Assembly: GCF_947493125.1 (NCBI RefSeq) | Contig: NZ_CANLQB010000001.1 | Coordinates: 310,001 to 374,000, forward strand | Direction of reading: 5' to 3' | From: an uncultured Roseobacter sp. | Lineage (GTDB): Bacteria > Pseudomonadota > Alphaproteobacteria > Rhodobacterales > Rhodobacteraceae | Length of the DNA: 64,000 bases | In this document: positions 36,864 through 46,652 of the stretch, piece after piece | Position numbering within the stretch: position 1 is the stretch's first letter | Layout of the letters: the number at the start of each line of letters is the position of its first letter | The notes under the pieces: model-generated | What the model saw: only the letters and a program-made list of their open reading frames with translations | What the model was told of the DNA's origin: nothing | Database searches by the model: none | Made by a program: the position numbers and the translations under genes

Positions 36864-37676
36864 TCACATGCCCCCGGGCATCATCGGGTTGGCCAGCAGT
36901 TTGCGCGTGGCCGCCTCCACATCGTCCTGCCGCATCAGGCTCTCGCCGATCAGGAAAATCCGCGCGCCATAGCGGGCCATATCGGCGAGATCCTCCGGCG
37001 TGCTCAGCCCGGATTCCGCGACGATCAGACGGTCTTCGGGGACGTCACGCGACAGCTCGCGTGTGGTGTCGAGCGTGGTCTCGAAGGTCTTGAGGTTGCG
37101 GTTGTTGATGCCCACGAGGCGGCTCTTGAGCTGACTGGCGCGGGCCAGTTCCTCCGCGTCATGCACTTCGAGCAGCGCATCCATGCCCCATTCCGCCGCC
37201 GCCTCTTCGAGGTCCTGCGCCTGGTCGTCACTGACCGAGGCCATGATGATCAGGATGCAATCTGCGCCCATCGCGCGCGCCTCGGCGACCTGGTACGTGT
37301 CATACATGAAATCCTTGCGCAGCACCGGCAGATCGCAGGCGTTGCGCGCCGCGCGCAGGTACGACTTATCACCCTGAAAGCTCGGCGTGTCGGTGAGAAC
37401 GGAGAGACAGGTGGCGCCGCCTTCGGCATAGGCTTCGGCCAGTGCAGCGGGCTCAAAGTCGGCGCGGATCAGCCCTTTCGAGGGGCTGGCCTTCTTGATC
37501 TCGGCGATCAGCCCGTAGCCCTGGATCGTCGCCTGATGCAGCGCGTCTGCAAAGGGGCGCACCGGCGGCGCGTCGCGCGCCTCGGCCTCGACATCCGCGA
37601 GCGGTTTGGCCTCCTTGTCGGCGGCAATCTCCTCCAGCTTGTAGGCCTTGATCTTGTCGAGAATGGTATCGGTCAT
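36864..37676 (-). CDS. trpC: Indole-3-glycerol phosphate synthase
   Basis: TrpC closes the indole ring in tryptophan synthesis. The TIM-barrel signature [15 protein letters not shown] with the catalytic lysine is present, as are [12 protein letters not shown] and [10 protein letters not shown]. The 270 residues form a single-function enzyme (no TrpF fusion). It overlaps the ung gene start region by 4 bp, and moaC follows 1 bp later. Confidence 0.96.
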   Translation of the reverse strand: MTDTILDKIKAYKLEEIAADKEAKPLADVEAEARDAPPVRPFADALHQATIQGYGLIAEIKKASPSKGLIRADFEPAALAEAYAEGGATCLSVLTDTPSFQGDKSYLRAARNACDLPVLRKDFMYDTYQVAEARAMGADCILIIMASVSDDQAQDLEEAAAEWGMDALLEVHDAEELARASQLKSRLVGINNRNLKTFETTLDTTRELSRDVPEDRLIVAESGLSTPEDLADMARYGARIFLIGESLMRQDDVEAATRKLLANPMMPGGM

Positions 37677-38335
37677 GTCGTCTCCGCCGGCTCAGCCCAG
37701 TTTATGGCGCGCTGACCCCGGGCCTGCAACCACGCATTGGTGCGGCTGAACGGGCGCGAGCCGAAAAACCCGCGCCGCGCCGACAGCGGAGAGGGGTGGG
37801 CCGTTTCGATCTTGAGGTTGGTGGCGGGGTCAATCGCGGCGGCGGCCCTTTGCGCATGCGCGCCCCAGAGCAGGTAGGCGCGCGGGTGGTCAGCCAAAAG
37901 GCAGAGCACCTGATCGGTCAGCGCCTGCCAGCCGATCTTGTCATGGCCCTTGGCCTCTCCGGCGGGCACGGTCAAGACGGTGTTGAGCAGCAGCACCCCT
38001 TGATCGGCCCAAAAGCTGAGATCGGCGTTGCGCGGGGCCGCCCCGATATCCACCTGCATTTCCTTGAAAATGTTGCCAAGCGACCGGGGCAGCGGGCGCA
38101 CGTCGGCATCCGCGGAGAAGGCGAGCCCATGGGCATGCCCGGGCGTGGGGTAGGGGTCCTGACCGAGGATCACCACCCGGGTCGCATCGGGTTGGACACG
38201 TTCCAGCGCACGAAAGATCTGGTGCGCGGGCGGCAGGATCTGTCGCAGCTCCGCTGCCAGCCTGCCTTGCACGGCGGGCCAGTCAGTCTCGAAAAACGGC
38301 AGGCGCGCCCAGGCGCCCAGATCCAGCAGGCTCAC
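37673..38335 (-). CDS. ung: Uracil-DNA glycosylase (family 1)
   Basis: Ung removes uracil from DNA to start base excision repair. The water-activating loop [13 protein letters not shown] (Asp60) and the leucine-intercalation loop [10 protein letters not shown] (His180) are both intact. The 220 residues are the normal size. It lies between trpD and trpC with 4-bp overlaps on both sides, so a DNA repair gene is translated inside the tryptophan cluster. The cluster ends in lexA. Confidence 0.93.
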   Translation of the reverse strand: MSLLDLGAWARLPFFETDWPAVQGRLAAELRQILPPAHQIFRALERVQPDATRVVILGQDPYPTPGHAHGLAFSADADVRPLPRSLGNIFKEMQVDIGAAPRNADLSFWADQGVLLLNTVLTVPAGEAKGHDKIGWQALTDQVLCLLADHPRAYLLWGAHAQRAAAAIDPATNLKIETAHPSPLSARRGFFGSRPFSRTNAWLQARGQRAINWAEPAETT

Positions 38336-39351
38336 GCTGCCTGGGTGATCTTGGCGACCGCCTCGATCTTGGCGCGGGCCGCGCCGCTGTCGATGGCGTC
38401 GGCGGCGCGGGTTACACCCTCCTTCAGATCGCTCACCGCATCGGCCACCACAAGTGCGGCGGCAGCGTTGAGCAACACCGCGTCGCGATAGGCCGAGGGC
38501 GCGCCTTCCAGCAGGGCCTTGAAATCGCGTGCGTTGTCTTCCGGCGTGCCGCCGACGATGGCCTCGAAGGGATGCACCGGCAGGCCTGCGTCTTCGGGGT
38601 GCACCTCGATGTCCGTGACGCTGCCATCGGGGGCCAGAGCGCTGATCCAGGAGATGCCGGTGATCGTCAGCTCATCCGTGCCGTCCGAGCCATGCACCAG
38701 CCACGCCTTCTCCGACCCCAGCGCGCTCAGCGTCTCCGCCATGGGGCGGATGAGATCGCGCGAAAAGGCCCCGGTGAGCTGGCGCTTCACACCGGCGGGG
38801 TTGGTGAGCGGCCCGAGGATGTTGAAGATCGTGCGCGTGCCAAGTTCCGCCCGCGTGGGCATCACATGGGCAATCGCCGGGTGGTGCATGGGCGCCATCA
38901 TGAAGCCGATGCCCGCCTCGGCGAGCGCCTGCTCGACGACCTTTGGCCCAACCATGACATTCAGCCCCATCTGCGTGAGCGCGTCCGCCGCACCTGACTT
39001 CGAGCTCAGATTGCGGTTGCCGTGTTTGGCGACCACCACGCCCGCACCTGCCACGACGAACGCGGTCGCGGTGGAGATGTTCAGCGTGCCCTTGCCATCG
39101 CCGCCGGTGCCGACGATGTCCATTGCGCCGTCCGGCGCCTGTACCGCGTTGCACTTGGCGCGCATCACGGCAGCAGCAGCAGCGTATTCATCGACCGTCT
39201 CGCCGCGGGTGCGCAAGGCCATCAGAAGCCCGCCGATCTGGCTGGGCGTGGCTTCGCCTTCGAAGAGGATCGTGAACGCCTCCTCGGCCTGCGCCTTGGT
39301 CAGAGGGCCATCGGCGGCCGCACCGATCAGCAGCTTCAGCGCCTCACTCAT
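38332..39351 (-). CDS. trpD: Anthranilate phosphoribosyltransferase
   Basis: TrpD joins anthranilate and PRPP. The PRPP loop is [15 protein letters not shown], and further family segments are [15 protein letters not shown] and [15 protein letters not shown]. The 339 residues are a complete single-domain enzyme. It overlaps trpG by 4 bp upstream and ung by 4 bp downstream. Confidence 0.96.
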   Translation of the reverse strand: MSEALKLLIGAAADGPLTKAQAEEAFTILFEGEATPSQIGGLLMALRTRGETVDEYAAAAAVMRAKCNAVQAPDGAMDIVGTGGDGKGTLNISTATAFVVAGAGVVVAKHGNRNLSSKSGAADALTQMGLNVMVGPKVVEQALAEAGIGFMMAPMHHPAIAHVMPTRAELGTRTIFNILGPLTNPAGVKRQLTGAFSRDLIRPMAETLSALGSEKAWLVHGSDGTDELTITGISWISALAPDGSVTDIEVHPEDAGLPVHPFEAIVGGTPEDNARDFKALLEGAPSAYRDAVLLNAAAALVVADAVSDLKEGVTRAADAIDSGAARAKIEAVAKITQAA

Positions 39352-39929
39352 GCCGGAACCTTCATCTCATCGACGAAGTTCTGCAGCAACGCGTGCCCGT
39401 GTTCCGAGCGGATGGATTCGGGATGAAACTGCACGCCGTGGATCGGCAGGTCGCGGTGCTGCAGGCCCATGATGGTGCCATCGTCAAGCTCCGCCGTGAT
39501 CTCCAGATCGTCCGGCAACGTCTCCCGGTCGACCACCAGCGAGTGATAGCGCGTTGCCGCAAAGGGCGCAGGCAGACCGGCAAACACGCCGACCTGGTTG
39601 TGCGAGATCTGACCCAGCTTGCCGTGCACGATGTCCTGGGCCTGCACCACATTCCCGCCAAAGACCTGCCCGATGGTCTGGTGACCGAGGCAGACGCCCA
39701 TCAGCGGCGTGCCGGTTTCCGCCGCCGCGAGGGTCAGGCTGAGGCAGATTCCCGCCTGATCCGGCGTGCCCGGACCGGGCGACAGAAGGATGCCCGCGGG
39801 CTTCAGCGCCATCGCCTCCTGCACGTTCAGTGCATCATTGCGGTGCACAACCACATCCACACCGAGGCTGCCGACGTAGTGCAGCAGGTTGTAGGTAAAA
39901 CTGTCGTAATTGTCGATGAGCAGCAGCAT
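39348..39929 (-). CDS. trpG: Anthranilate synthase glutamine amidotransferase
   Basis: This class I amidotransferase supplies ammonia to TrpE (and possibly to aminodeoxychorismate synthase as PabA). The nucleophile is Cys80 in MGVCLGHQ, with the His-Glu pair in HGVQFHPES. The ATG at 39929 gives the standard opening [14 protein letters not shown]; a TTG two codons upstream is less likely. It leads the trpG-trpD-ung-trpC-moaC-moeA cluster. trpE is 5 kb away in another transcript. Confidence 0.94.
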   Translation of the reverse strand: MLLLIDNYDSFTYNLLHYVGSLGVDVVVHRNDALNVQEAMALKPAGILLSPGPGTPDQAGICLSLTLAAAETGTPLMGVCLGHQTIGQVFGGNVVQAQDIVHGKLGQISHNQVGVFAGLPAPFAATRYHSLVVDRETLPDDLEITAELDDGTIMGLQHRDLPIHGVQFHPESIRSEHGHALLQNFVDEMKVPA

Positions 39930-40117
39930 GTCCAAAACTTTGAATTCAGGGCTGGAGACCGAGGCCCCGAGCGCGGTATAGGTGTGGCTACATGTTCAGG
40001 CTTGCGGGCGTGCGTCAAGGGGCGCAGGGTTGCCGTAGAAAGGACACGACACGTGAGGGGCCGGACCTCCGACGCAGCAGCGGAGCGGGCCCCGGGACGA
40101 GATGAGGTGAGCGCAGC

Positions 40118-41824
40118 GTGGCACGCGGATTTCTCAGAGGAGCACTATGGGGCGGGGTGACGAGCCTCGGCACCGTCGCGGTCTTGTCCGTGCTGGCCGG
40201 GGCGCCGCCGCCGCCCGACGTGCGGGCCTCTGCGCCCGAGACGGACCGCGCGCCCGAACCGGCTGTCACCGACGCCACGAAGCCACGGGGTGACCGGGTG
40301 CCTGTCACCGGTCAGGAAGCTCCGAAGGCGCCGGCACCTCAGCCCGATACACTTGCCGGGGTGAGCGATGAAACGCTGCGCTCGGCGACACAGCCGCAGA
40401 CCGGGGCGGCGCCGGGCCTGACCCAACCGGGCCCCTCAACCGACAGCAGTGGGGTCGACAGCGGCACCGCCGAAACACGGGAGGTGGCGCGCCCGCAGGC
40501 GCTCGGGCTCACCGCGCCGGTTGTCGAACCCCGGGTGGCGGTGTCGACCGAACCGGCGTCGCCGCCGCGCGAGGCGCCCGCCGAAGAGACGCTGGCCCTG
40601 ACCGAAGATCCACAACAGCCGAACGCACCGGTGCCGGATGCGCAAGGCTCGGCGTTTGCGGATCCTGCGCCGCAGCCACCCGTGACCGAGGCGCCCGAAG
40701 GCTCGATCTCGCAGGACCCCGAGCAGCCACCACTGCCCGACGTGCCGACCGAAACCCAGGCATTTGCGCCGGATGTGCCTCCAGAGAGCGAAACGCCGTC
40801 GGAGGCCGAGCCGCCGCTGCCTGCGGAAGAGGCCGCCACGCCACAGCTCGCTGAACTCAGCCCGGCCCTGACGCCGCCTGCAGGAGCGACGCGCGCGCCG
40901 GAGCCCGGGGCGACGCAGCCCTTGCCCGAAAGCCTGCCCTCCGCGACTGCCGAGGTGCCTGAGCTGGCTTCGGAGGATGTGCTGGCCGGGGTCGGTGCGC
41001 CTGTGGGCACGGTGGGAAACCTTGCGCCCGATGTTCAGATCAACCGCCTGCCCAGCCTGCGCGACGAAGAGCCCGCGGTTTTCGGGCTGCAGGAGGAGCC
41101 TGACGCTGCCGAGAGTGAGGACACAGCTGTGGGTCCGGAGCGTCCGGTGGAGCGTTTTGCGGCGCCCGCCGAGAATCCCGATGGCAAGCCGATGATGGCG
41201 ATAGTGCTGATGGATCAGGGAGTTGACCTGTCTGCTGGCAGCATCGGCTTGCCGGCACTGCGCAGCTTTCCCTATCCGATCAGCTTTGCCGTCGAGAGCA
41301 CGCTTCCGGATGCGGCCGCGCGCATGGCCGCCTACCGGGCCGAAGGGTTCGAGGTTCTGGCCATGGTCGATCTGCCCGAAGGGGCCGCGGCGCAGGATGC
41401 GGAGACGTCACTGTCGGTGGCGCTGGATGCGGTGCCCGAAGCGGTCGGTGTGCTGGAAGGCGTCGGCGCGGGCCTGCAAGGGTCGCGGGATGCGGCGCTT
41501 CAGGTGGCGGATATTCTCGCGGAGACCGGGCATGGGTTTGTGACGCAGAACAAGGGGCTGAACACAGTCCAGAAGCTTGCAGCCCGCGCGGGCGTGCCCT
41601 CAACGGTGGTGTTTCGCGACTTCGACAGCGCGGACCAGTCGCCCACGGTGATCCGCCGGTTCCTCGATCAGGCCGCGTTCCGGGCCGGGCGCGACGGCAC
41701 AGTGGTCATGCTGGGGCGGCTGCGGGAAGAGACCATATCGGCGCTGCTGATCTGGGGCTTGCAGGACCGGGCCGAGCGGATCGCACTTGTGCCGGTGTCG
41801 GCCACGCTGACAACACAGCCCTGA
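40118..41824 (+). CDS. YibQ-type divergent polysaccharide deacetylase
   Basis: The 568 residues begin with a membrane anchor or signal segment (about 8-28). A linker of some 300 residues rich in Pro, Ala, Glu and Thr follows. The carboxy-terminal domain (about 345-568, MMAIVLMDQGVDLSAGSIGL, SFAVESTLPDAAARMA) is of the divergent polysaccharide deacetylase (DUF610/YibQ) family. The linker is much longer than usual and probably spans the periplasm. The GTG start has a GAGGTGA ribosome site. It is divergent from trpG. Confidence 0.8.
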   Translation: MARGFLRGALWGGVTSLGTVAVLSVLAGAPPPPDVRASAPETDRAPEPAVTDATKPRGDRVPVTGQEAPKAPAPQPDTLAGVSDETLRSATQPQTGAAPGLTQPGPSTDSSGVDSGTAETREVARPQALGLTAPVVEPRVAVSTEPASPPREAPAEETLALTEDPQQPNAPVPDAQGSAFADPAPQPPVTEAPEGSISQDPEQPPLPDVPTETQAFAPDVPPESETPSEAEPPLPAEEAATPQLAELSPALTPPAGATRAPEPGATQPLPESLPSATAEVPELASEDVLAGVGAPVGTVGNLAPDVQINRLPSLRDEEPAVFGLQEEPDAAESEDTAVGPERPVERFAAPAENPDGKPMMAIVLMDQGVDLSAGSIGLPALRSFPYPISFAVESTLPDAAARMAAYRAEGFEVLAMVDLPEGAAAQDAETSLSVALDAVPEAVGVLEGVGAGLQGSRDAALQVADILAETGHGFVTQNKGLNTVQKLAARAGVPSTVVFRDFDSADQSPTVIRRFLDQAAFRAGRDGTVVMLGRLREETISALLIWGLQDRAERIALVPVSATLTTQP

Positions 41825-41833
41825 GACCGCGGG

Positions 41834-43900
41834 TTAGGCGCGACGTTCGTCCGGCAGGGCGAAGCTGTCGTACCAGCCGGCCACATCGTCGATGCTCATG
41901 GGATGGCTGATCAGGAACCCCTGAACGACGTCACAGCCGAGATCCTTGACCCGGGCGAACTGCTCCGGTGTTTCAACGCCCTCCGCCACAATCCGCATAT
42001 CCAGGCTGCGGGACAGGGCGACGAGTGCTGCGACGATGCTCTCGGCCCGCGCGTTGGGCATGGGCGCGACAAGCGAGCGGTCGAGCTTGATGCCGTCGAT
42101 CTGCAACCGGGAGAGGTTCGACATCGAGGCGTAGCCCGTGCCGAAGTCGTCCAGCACGACCGAGAAGCCTGTTTTGGTCAGCTGTTGCACGCTGCGGATC
42201 GCATAATCGTCTTCGCTTTGGATCAGTGTGTTTTCCAGGATTTCGACGGTGAGATCGCGCGGCGACAAGCCCCGTGAGAGAACCTCTTGCAGGAGCCGAT
42301 CAGACAGGTTGGGATCCCGAAGGGTGGCAGCAGAGGCGTTGACCGAAATGGATGGGATGTCGTAGCCGAGGCTGCGCAGGCGTTCGAGCGCGTTGAGGCC
42401 CTTTTCCACCATCATCAGGTCGATCTGACGAATGAGGCCCGCATCCTCGGCCGCGGCGATGAAGGTCGCGGGCGCGATGATGCCCCGCTCGGGATGACGC
42501 CAGCGCGCCAGCACTTCGCAGCCGAACAGCTTGCCGGTCTCCATGCAAATCTGCGGCTGGAAATGCGGCTCGAACTGGTCCTCGGCCAGAGCTGCATCAA
42601 TCTGCGCAAAGAGAACGCGGCGCCGTTCGAACTCCGCGCTCAGATCCCCGGAATAAGCAAACACCTGGCCGCGCCCGTTGCGCTTGGCCTTGTAGAGCGC
42701 AAGATCCGCTTCGATGAGCAGCTGGTCCGGGGTCGTTTCGGCAGAGGTCGCCATGGTGAAGCCCACGCTTGCGCCGATCTCGCAGGAGGTGCCCTCGATC
42801 ATCATCGGCTGGCTGATCGCCACAACCAGCCGGTGACCGAGCTGCTCCACATCTTCCACCGATCTCGGTGACTTGACCACGATCACGAACTCATCGCCGC
42901 CGATGCGGGCCACCAGATCGCTGGTCCGCGCATGCCGCAACAGCAGTCGCGCCACCTCGACCAGCACGTCGTCTCCGGCCTTGTGCCCGAGGCTGTCGTT
43001 GATTGCCTTGAAGCGGTCGAGGTCGAGCTTCATGACGCTCACCTCCACCTCGGCGCCCGTGCCGCTTTCTAGTGCAGAGAGACAGTCATAGAGCGCCCGG
43101 CGGTTCAGCAGACCGGTGAGCGCATCGTGGTTGGCTGCATGATCGAGATTGTTGCGGGCCGCGGTCAGCTCCAGATTGCGCTGCCGCAACACATTGAAGG
43201 AGGACGCAAGCTGCTTGCTGCGCCGCTCCAGCCGCCGGATGGTGCGCGTAACCGAGACCTGGGCGGGCAGAAAAATGAAGAGCGCCTCCAGCAGCAGAAC
43301 AAGGATCGCGCCGGCCAGCGCGATGGCCTCCAGCCGATGCAGCCAGCGGTTCTGGTCATAGGCGCGGGCCTGATGCAGGCGCGCGGCCATGCTGAGAGCG
43401 GAGAGCAGATCCTCCTGTCCCAGGGCGACAAGCTGGTTCTGCATGTTGGTCTTCACCTGCCCGCTGGCCTCCAGGGTGTAGCGGGCTGTCTCGACAAATC
43501 GGCGTGAGAAGTGATCCAGCGGAAACTCCGGATCGTTGAAATAGACATAGCGCAGCTCTGGCGAGAGATCCGCCCGATCCAGCAGCCATTTGTGTGATTC
43601 CTCAAAGAGCTGGATCGCCGAGAGCAGGCGCGCATCGGCCTCATCCGCATCCGTGCGCTCGCTTTCGCGCATCAGAAACAGGATGCGCTGGCTCAGCATC
43701 ACCTGGCGCGAGCTGATCTCGCTGGCCTTGGCATCGGCTTCCGCACCGTTGATCGCGACGATGGAGAAGTAATGTGCCGCCGAAATCGTCAGGCACACGA
43801 TCGCCAGCCCAAGCGCATACCGTTTCCAGAGCGACTGTGGCTTGGTGATGCAAACGAAGCGGATCGCGCGACGTCTGAAATTCTTCACGATTCCGAACAC
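41834..43900 (-). CDS. Membrane GGDEF/EAL c-di-GMP enzyme
   Basis: Two membrane helices (about 28-50 and 191-213) flank a periplasmic helical region with SSRQVMLSQRILFLM, resembling PilJ-type sensor domains. The GGDEF domain is intact (RIGGDEF, 334-338) and keeps the inhibitory I-site RTSD at 325-328. The EAL domain has the signature as EVLAR (462-466) and keeps DDFGTGYAS and EGVET, so it is probably active. Both synthesis and breakdown of c-di-GMP are possible. The start codon is GTG. It converges on the YibQ-type gene. Confidence 0.9.
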   Translation of the reverse strand: MFGIVKNFRRRAIRFVCITKPQSLWKRYALGLAIVCLTISAAHYFSIVAINGAEADAKASEISSRQVMLSQRILFLMRESERTDADEADARLLSAIQLFEESHKWLLDRADLSPELRYVYFNDPEFPLDHFSRRFVETARYTLEASGQVKTNMQNQLVALGQEDLLSALSMAARLHQARAYDQNRWLHRLEAIALAGAILVLLLEALFIFLPAQVSVTRTIRRLERRSKQLASSFNVLRQRNLELTAARNNLDHAANHDALTGLLNRRALYDCLSALESGTGAEVEVSVMKLDLDRFKAINDSLGHKAGDDVLVEVARLLLRHARTSDLVARIGGDEFVIVVKSPRSVEDVEQLGHRLVVAISQPMMIEGTSCEIGASVGFTMATSAETTPDQLLIEADLALYKAKRNGRGQVFAYSGDLSAEFERRRVLFAQIDAALAEDQFEPHFQPQICMETGKLFGCEVLARWRHPERGIIAPATFIAAAEDAGLIRQIDLMMVEKGLNALERLRSLGYDIPSISVNASAATLRDPNLSDRLLQEVLSRGLSPRDLTVEILENTLIQSEDDYAIRSVQQLTKTGFSVVLDDFGTGYASMSNLSRLQIDGIKLDRSLVAPMPNARAESIVAALVALSRSLDMRIVAEGVETPEQFARVKDLGCDVVQGFLISHPMSIDDVAGWYDSFALPDERRA

Positions 43901-44097
43901 GCCGGTTTCCGTCCTCCTGTCCTCTGGCCCGGCCTGATACGCAGCGTTCCGGGGGCGCGGGGCGGCGCACGCGCGGGAGAAACCTGTCAGAACACGGTTT
44001 CGATAGTCTCAAGAGAGTGGTCAGAAGTGCCTGAATCGCCGGGGTTTTTAGGCAGAAGTTTCATCGAATTTGGCGACAATTCGATTGATCCGCGGGA

Positions 44098-45135
44098 TCA
44101 GATGATCTCGTCCTCGTCAAAGAGCGGGTCTCGTTCGAGCTGTGTGGCGAGGTCTTCCACGGTGTCGTCCGCCGCGCGCGGGCTCAGAGCGGCGAGGTGA
44201 AAGACCGCATCTCCCTCATTCACCACCGGAAGGATCGCACGGCCGATCAGGATGCCCGGCGCCGGCGCCTCAAGGTCGGTCTCGACCTCGCCGAAGGGGT
44301 CCGACACGGTGGCCAGCACATCCCCCGCCTCGACCCGTTCGCCTTCGGCCCGAAAGGTGCGCAGAAGACCGCCCGCGGGCGCCCGCAGCCAGGTCGAGCT
44401 CTTGCAGACATGTGGTTGCGCCTTGGCCGGTGCGATGCCCTTGCCCGCAAGCATCGACAGGCTCCGCATGACCCGCAGAATACCGGCGACGCCCGCCCGG
44501 ACGGCCATCTCGTCAAACCGCAGGCCTTCGCCCGCTTCATAGAGCAGCACAGGCGTGCCGCGCGCCGCGGCTTCCGCGCGCAGAGAGCCGTCGCGGAGCG
44601 GCGAGCTGAGCACCACCGGCGCCCCGAAGGCCATCGCCATGTCGCGTGTTTTGCTGTCATCCGGCGAGACGCGGATCTGCGGCAGGTTTGTGCGATGAAT
44701 GGCAGCGGAATGCAGGTCGATGCCCACATCGCAGCGCAGCACCACCTCGTTGAGAAAGATATGCGCCAGCCGCGCCCCGAGCGAGCCCGAGCGATGCCCC
44801 GGAAAACAGCGGTTCAGGTCGCGCCGGTCCGGCAGATATCGGGAGCGGTTCAGGAAGCCGAAGCTGTTGACCACGGGCACCACCAGCAGCGTGCCGCGCA
44901 GCGTCCGGAGCTGGGGCGCGCGCAGCAGGCGCCGCACGATCTCGACCCCGATCACCTCGTCCCCGTGCACCGCCGCGGAGACGAACATCACCGGGCCGTC
45001 GCGTCGCCCGTGATGCACCTGGACAGAGAGGGTCACAGGGGTGTGGTCGGGCAGGGCGGAGACGGGAAGGTGAACGGTCTCGACAGTGCCCGGCTTGATG
45101 CTTTGTTCCGCGATATCAAAGGGCTGGCGCGGCAT
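44098..45135 (-). CDS. Succinylglutamate desuccinylase/aspartoacylase family protein
   Basis: This is a zinc hydrolase of the M14-like AstE/AspA group, with the zinc ligands in AAVHGDE (His57, Glu60) and DLHSAA (His142) and the substrate motif DLNRCFPG. The carboxy-terminal part resembles a small barrel or biotinyl-like domain (APAGGLLRTFRAEGERVEAG). The substrate is an N-acyl amino acid or peptide but cannot be named. The gene lies 3 bp after trpE. Confidence 0.82.
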   Translation of the reverse strand: MPRQPFDIAEQSIKPGTVETVHLPVSALPDHTPVTLSVQVHHGRRDGPVMFVSAAVHGDEVIGVEIVRRLLRAPQLRTLRGTLLVVPVVNSFGFLNRSRYLPDRRDLNRCFPGHRSGSLGARLAHIFLNEVVLRCDVGIDLHSAAIHRTNLPQIRVSPDDSKTRDMAMAFGAPVVLSSPLRDGSLRAEAAARGTPVLLYEAGEGLRFDEMAVRAGVAGILRVMRSLSMLAGKGIAPAKAQPHVCKSSTWLRAPAGGLLRTFRAEGERVEAGDVLATVSDPFGEVETDLEAPAPGILIGRAILPVVNEGDAVFHLAALSPRAADDTVEDLATQLERDPLFDEDEII

Positions 45136-45138
45136 GGA

Positions 45139-46650
45139 TCAGGTGTTGCCTTGCCCCGAGAAGCGCGCCGCATCCGCTGCCGCCCGCCGGATCGCGTTGG
45201 ATTTGTGCACCGTCTCCTGATACTCAAGCTCCGGGTCGCTGTCATAGACCACACCGCCCCCCGCCTGGATATAGAGCGTCTGATCCTGCACCACAGCTGT
45301 GCGCAGCGCGATGCACATGTCCATGTCCCCTCCCGCGCTGAAATAGCCCACGCCGCCCCCGTAGACGCCGCGCTTTTCGGGCTCCAGCTCGTCGATGATC
45401 TCCATCGCCCGCACTTTGGGCGCTCCTGACACGGTGCCCGCCGGCATCCCCGCAAAGAAGGCATCAAGCGCGTCCTTATCACTCTGCAACTCGCCCACGA
45501 CGTTGGAGACGATGTGCATCACGTGGCTGTAGCGCTCGACGATGAACTCCTCGGTCGGGCGTACGGTGCCGATCTTGGCCACGCGGCCCACGTCGTTGCG
45601 GCCCAGATCGAGCAGCATCAGATGCTCGGCCAGCTCCTTCTTGTCGGCCAGCAAGTCAGCCTCCAAGGCGCGATCTTCTTCCGGTGTGGCCCCTCGGGGC
45701 CGGGTGCCTGCGATGGGACGGATGGTCACTTCATTGCCGAAAACCCGCACGAGGATCTCGGGGCTGGCGCCGATCACCTGGAAGCCGCCGAAGTTGAAAT
45801 AGAACATGAAGGGCGAAGGATTGGTGCGCCGCAGCGAGCGATAGAGCGCGAAGGGCTCCTGTCTGAAGTCCTGTGACCAGCGCTGTGCGGGCACCACCTG
45901 AAAGATATCGCCCTTGCGAATGTAGTCCTTCGCCGTCTCGACCGCCTGCTTGTAGCCCTCATGCGTGAAGTTGCTGACGGGGTCGCCGGGCGGTTCCGCA
46001 TCGCCCAGATCACGGGTCGCCATGGGCATGGCGCGCTCCAGATCGCGCACCGCGTCCATCACGCGCTCGGCAGCCTGCGCGTAGGCCGCGCGGGCCGATT
46101 GTCCGTCGCTGACCCAGGCGGGGGAAACCACGGTGACCTCACCCTTTACCCCGTCCAGCACCGCCACCACCGAGGGGCGCAGCATCACCGCGTCGGGCAG
46201 GCCCAGCGGGTCAGGGTTGATGTCGGGCAGATGCTCGACCAGCCGCACCATGTCATAGCCGAGATACCCGAACAGCCCCGCCGCTGCCTGCGGCAGATCA
46301 TCGGGCAGGTCGATCCGGCTTTCGGCGAGCAAGGCGCGCAGGGTGTCGAGCGGATTGCCCTCCTGCGGCTCGAAGGCCTCCGTGTCATAGCGGGCCGCGC
46401 GGTTGATCTCGCTCTCCGTGCCCCGGCAGCGCCAGATCAGATCAGGTTTCATCCCGATGATCGAATAGCGCCCGCGCACTTCGCCGCCGGTGACGGACTC
46501 CAGCACGAAAGCGTCCTTCTGGGCGCCCGTGAGCTTCAGCATCAGAGAGACCGGCGTGTCCAGATCCGCTGCCAGCCGCGTATAGACGATCTGGTTGCGC
46601 CCCTGCGCATACGCCGTCTCGAAGGCGTCGAAGTCCGGGGTCAGGGCCAT
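45139..46650 (-). CDS. trpE: Anthranilate synthase component I
   Basis: TrpE converts chorismate and ammonia to anthranilate. Conserved chorismate-site segments are VIGASPEILVRV, RPIAGTRPRGATPEEDRALE, LVDL-type LMLLDLGRNDVGRVAK, and GTVSGAPKVRAMEII. The 503 residues are single-chain and not fused to TrpG. It lies 2 bp after a PpiD-like gene, so no separate tryptophan leader peptide fits upstream; regulation must come from further upstream. Confidence 0.96.
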   Translation of the reverse strand: MALTPDFDAFETAYAQGRNQIVYTRLAADLDTPVSLMLKLTGAQKDAFVLESVTGGEVRGRYSIIGMKPDLIWRCRGTESEINRAARYDTEAFEPQEGNPLDTLRALLAESRIDLPDDLPQAAAGLFGYLGYDMVRLVEHLPDINPDPLGLPDAVMLRPSVVAVLDGVKGEVTVVSPAWVSDGQSARAAYAQAAERVMDAVRDLERAMPMATRDLGDAEPPGDPVSNFTHEGYKQAVETAKDYIRKGDIFQVVPAQRWSQDFRQEPFALYRSLRRTNPSPFMFYFNFGGFQVIGASPEILVRVFGNEVTIRPIAGTRPRGATPEEDRALEADLLADKKELAEHLMLLDLGRNDVGRVAKIGTVRPTEEFIVERYSHVMHIVSNVVGELQSDKDALDAFFAGMPAGTVSGAPKVRAMEIIDELEPEKRGVYGGGVGYFSAGGDMDMCIALRTAVVQDQTLYIQAGGGVVYDSDPELEYQETVHKSNAIRRAAADAARFSGQGNT

Positions 46651-46652
46651 GC

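Noticed and set aside
42273-42871. Overlapping frames within the GGDEF/EAL gene
   Set aside because: Shadow frames of a gene whose catalytic motifs are all intact in its own frame.
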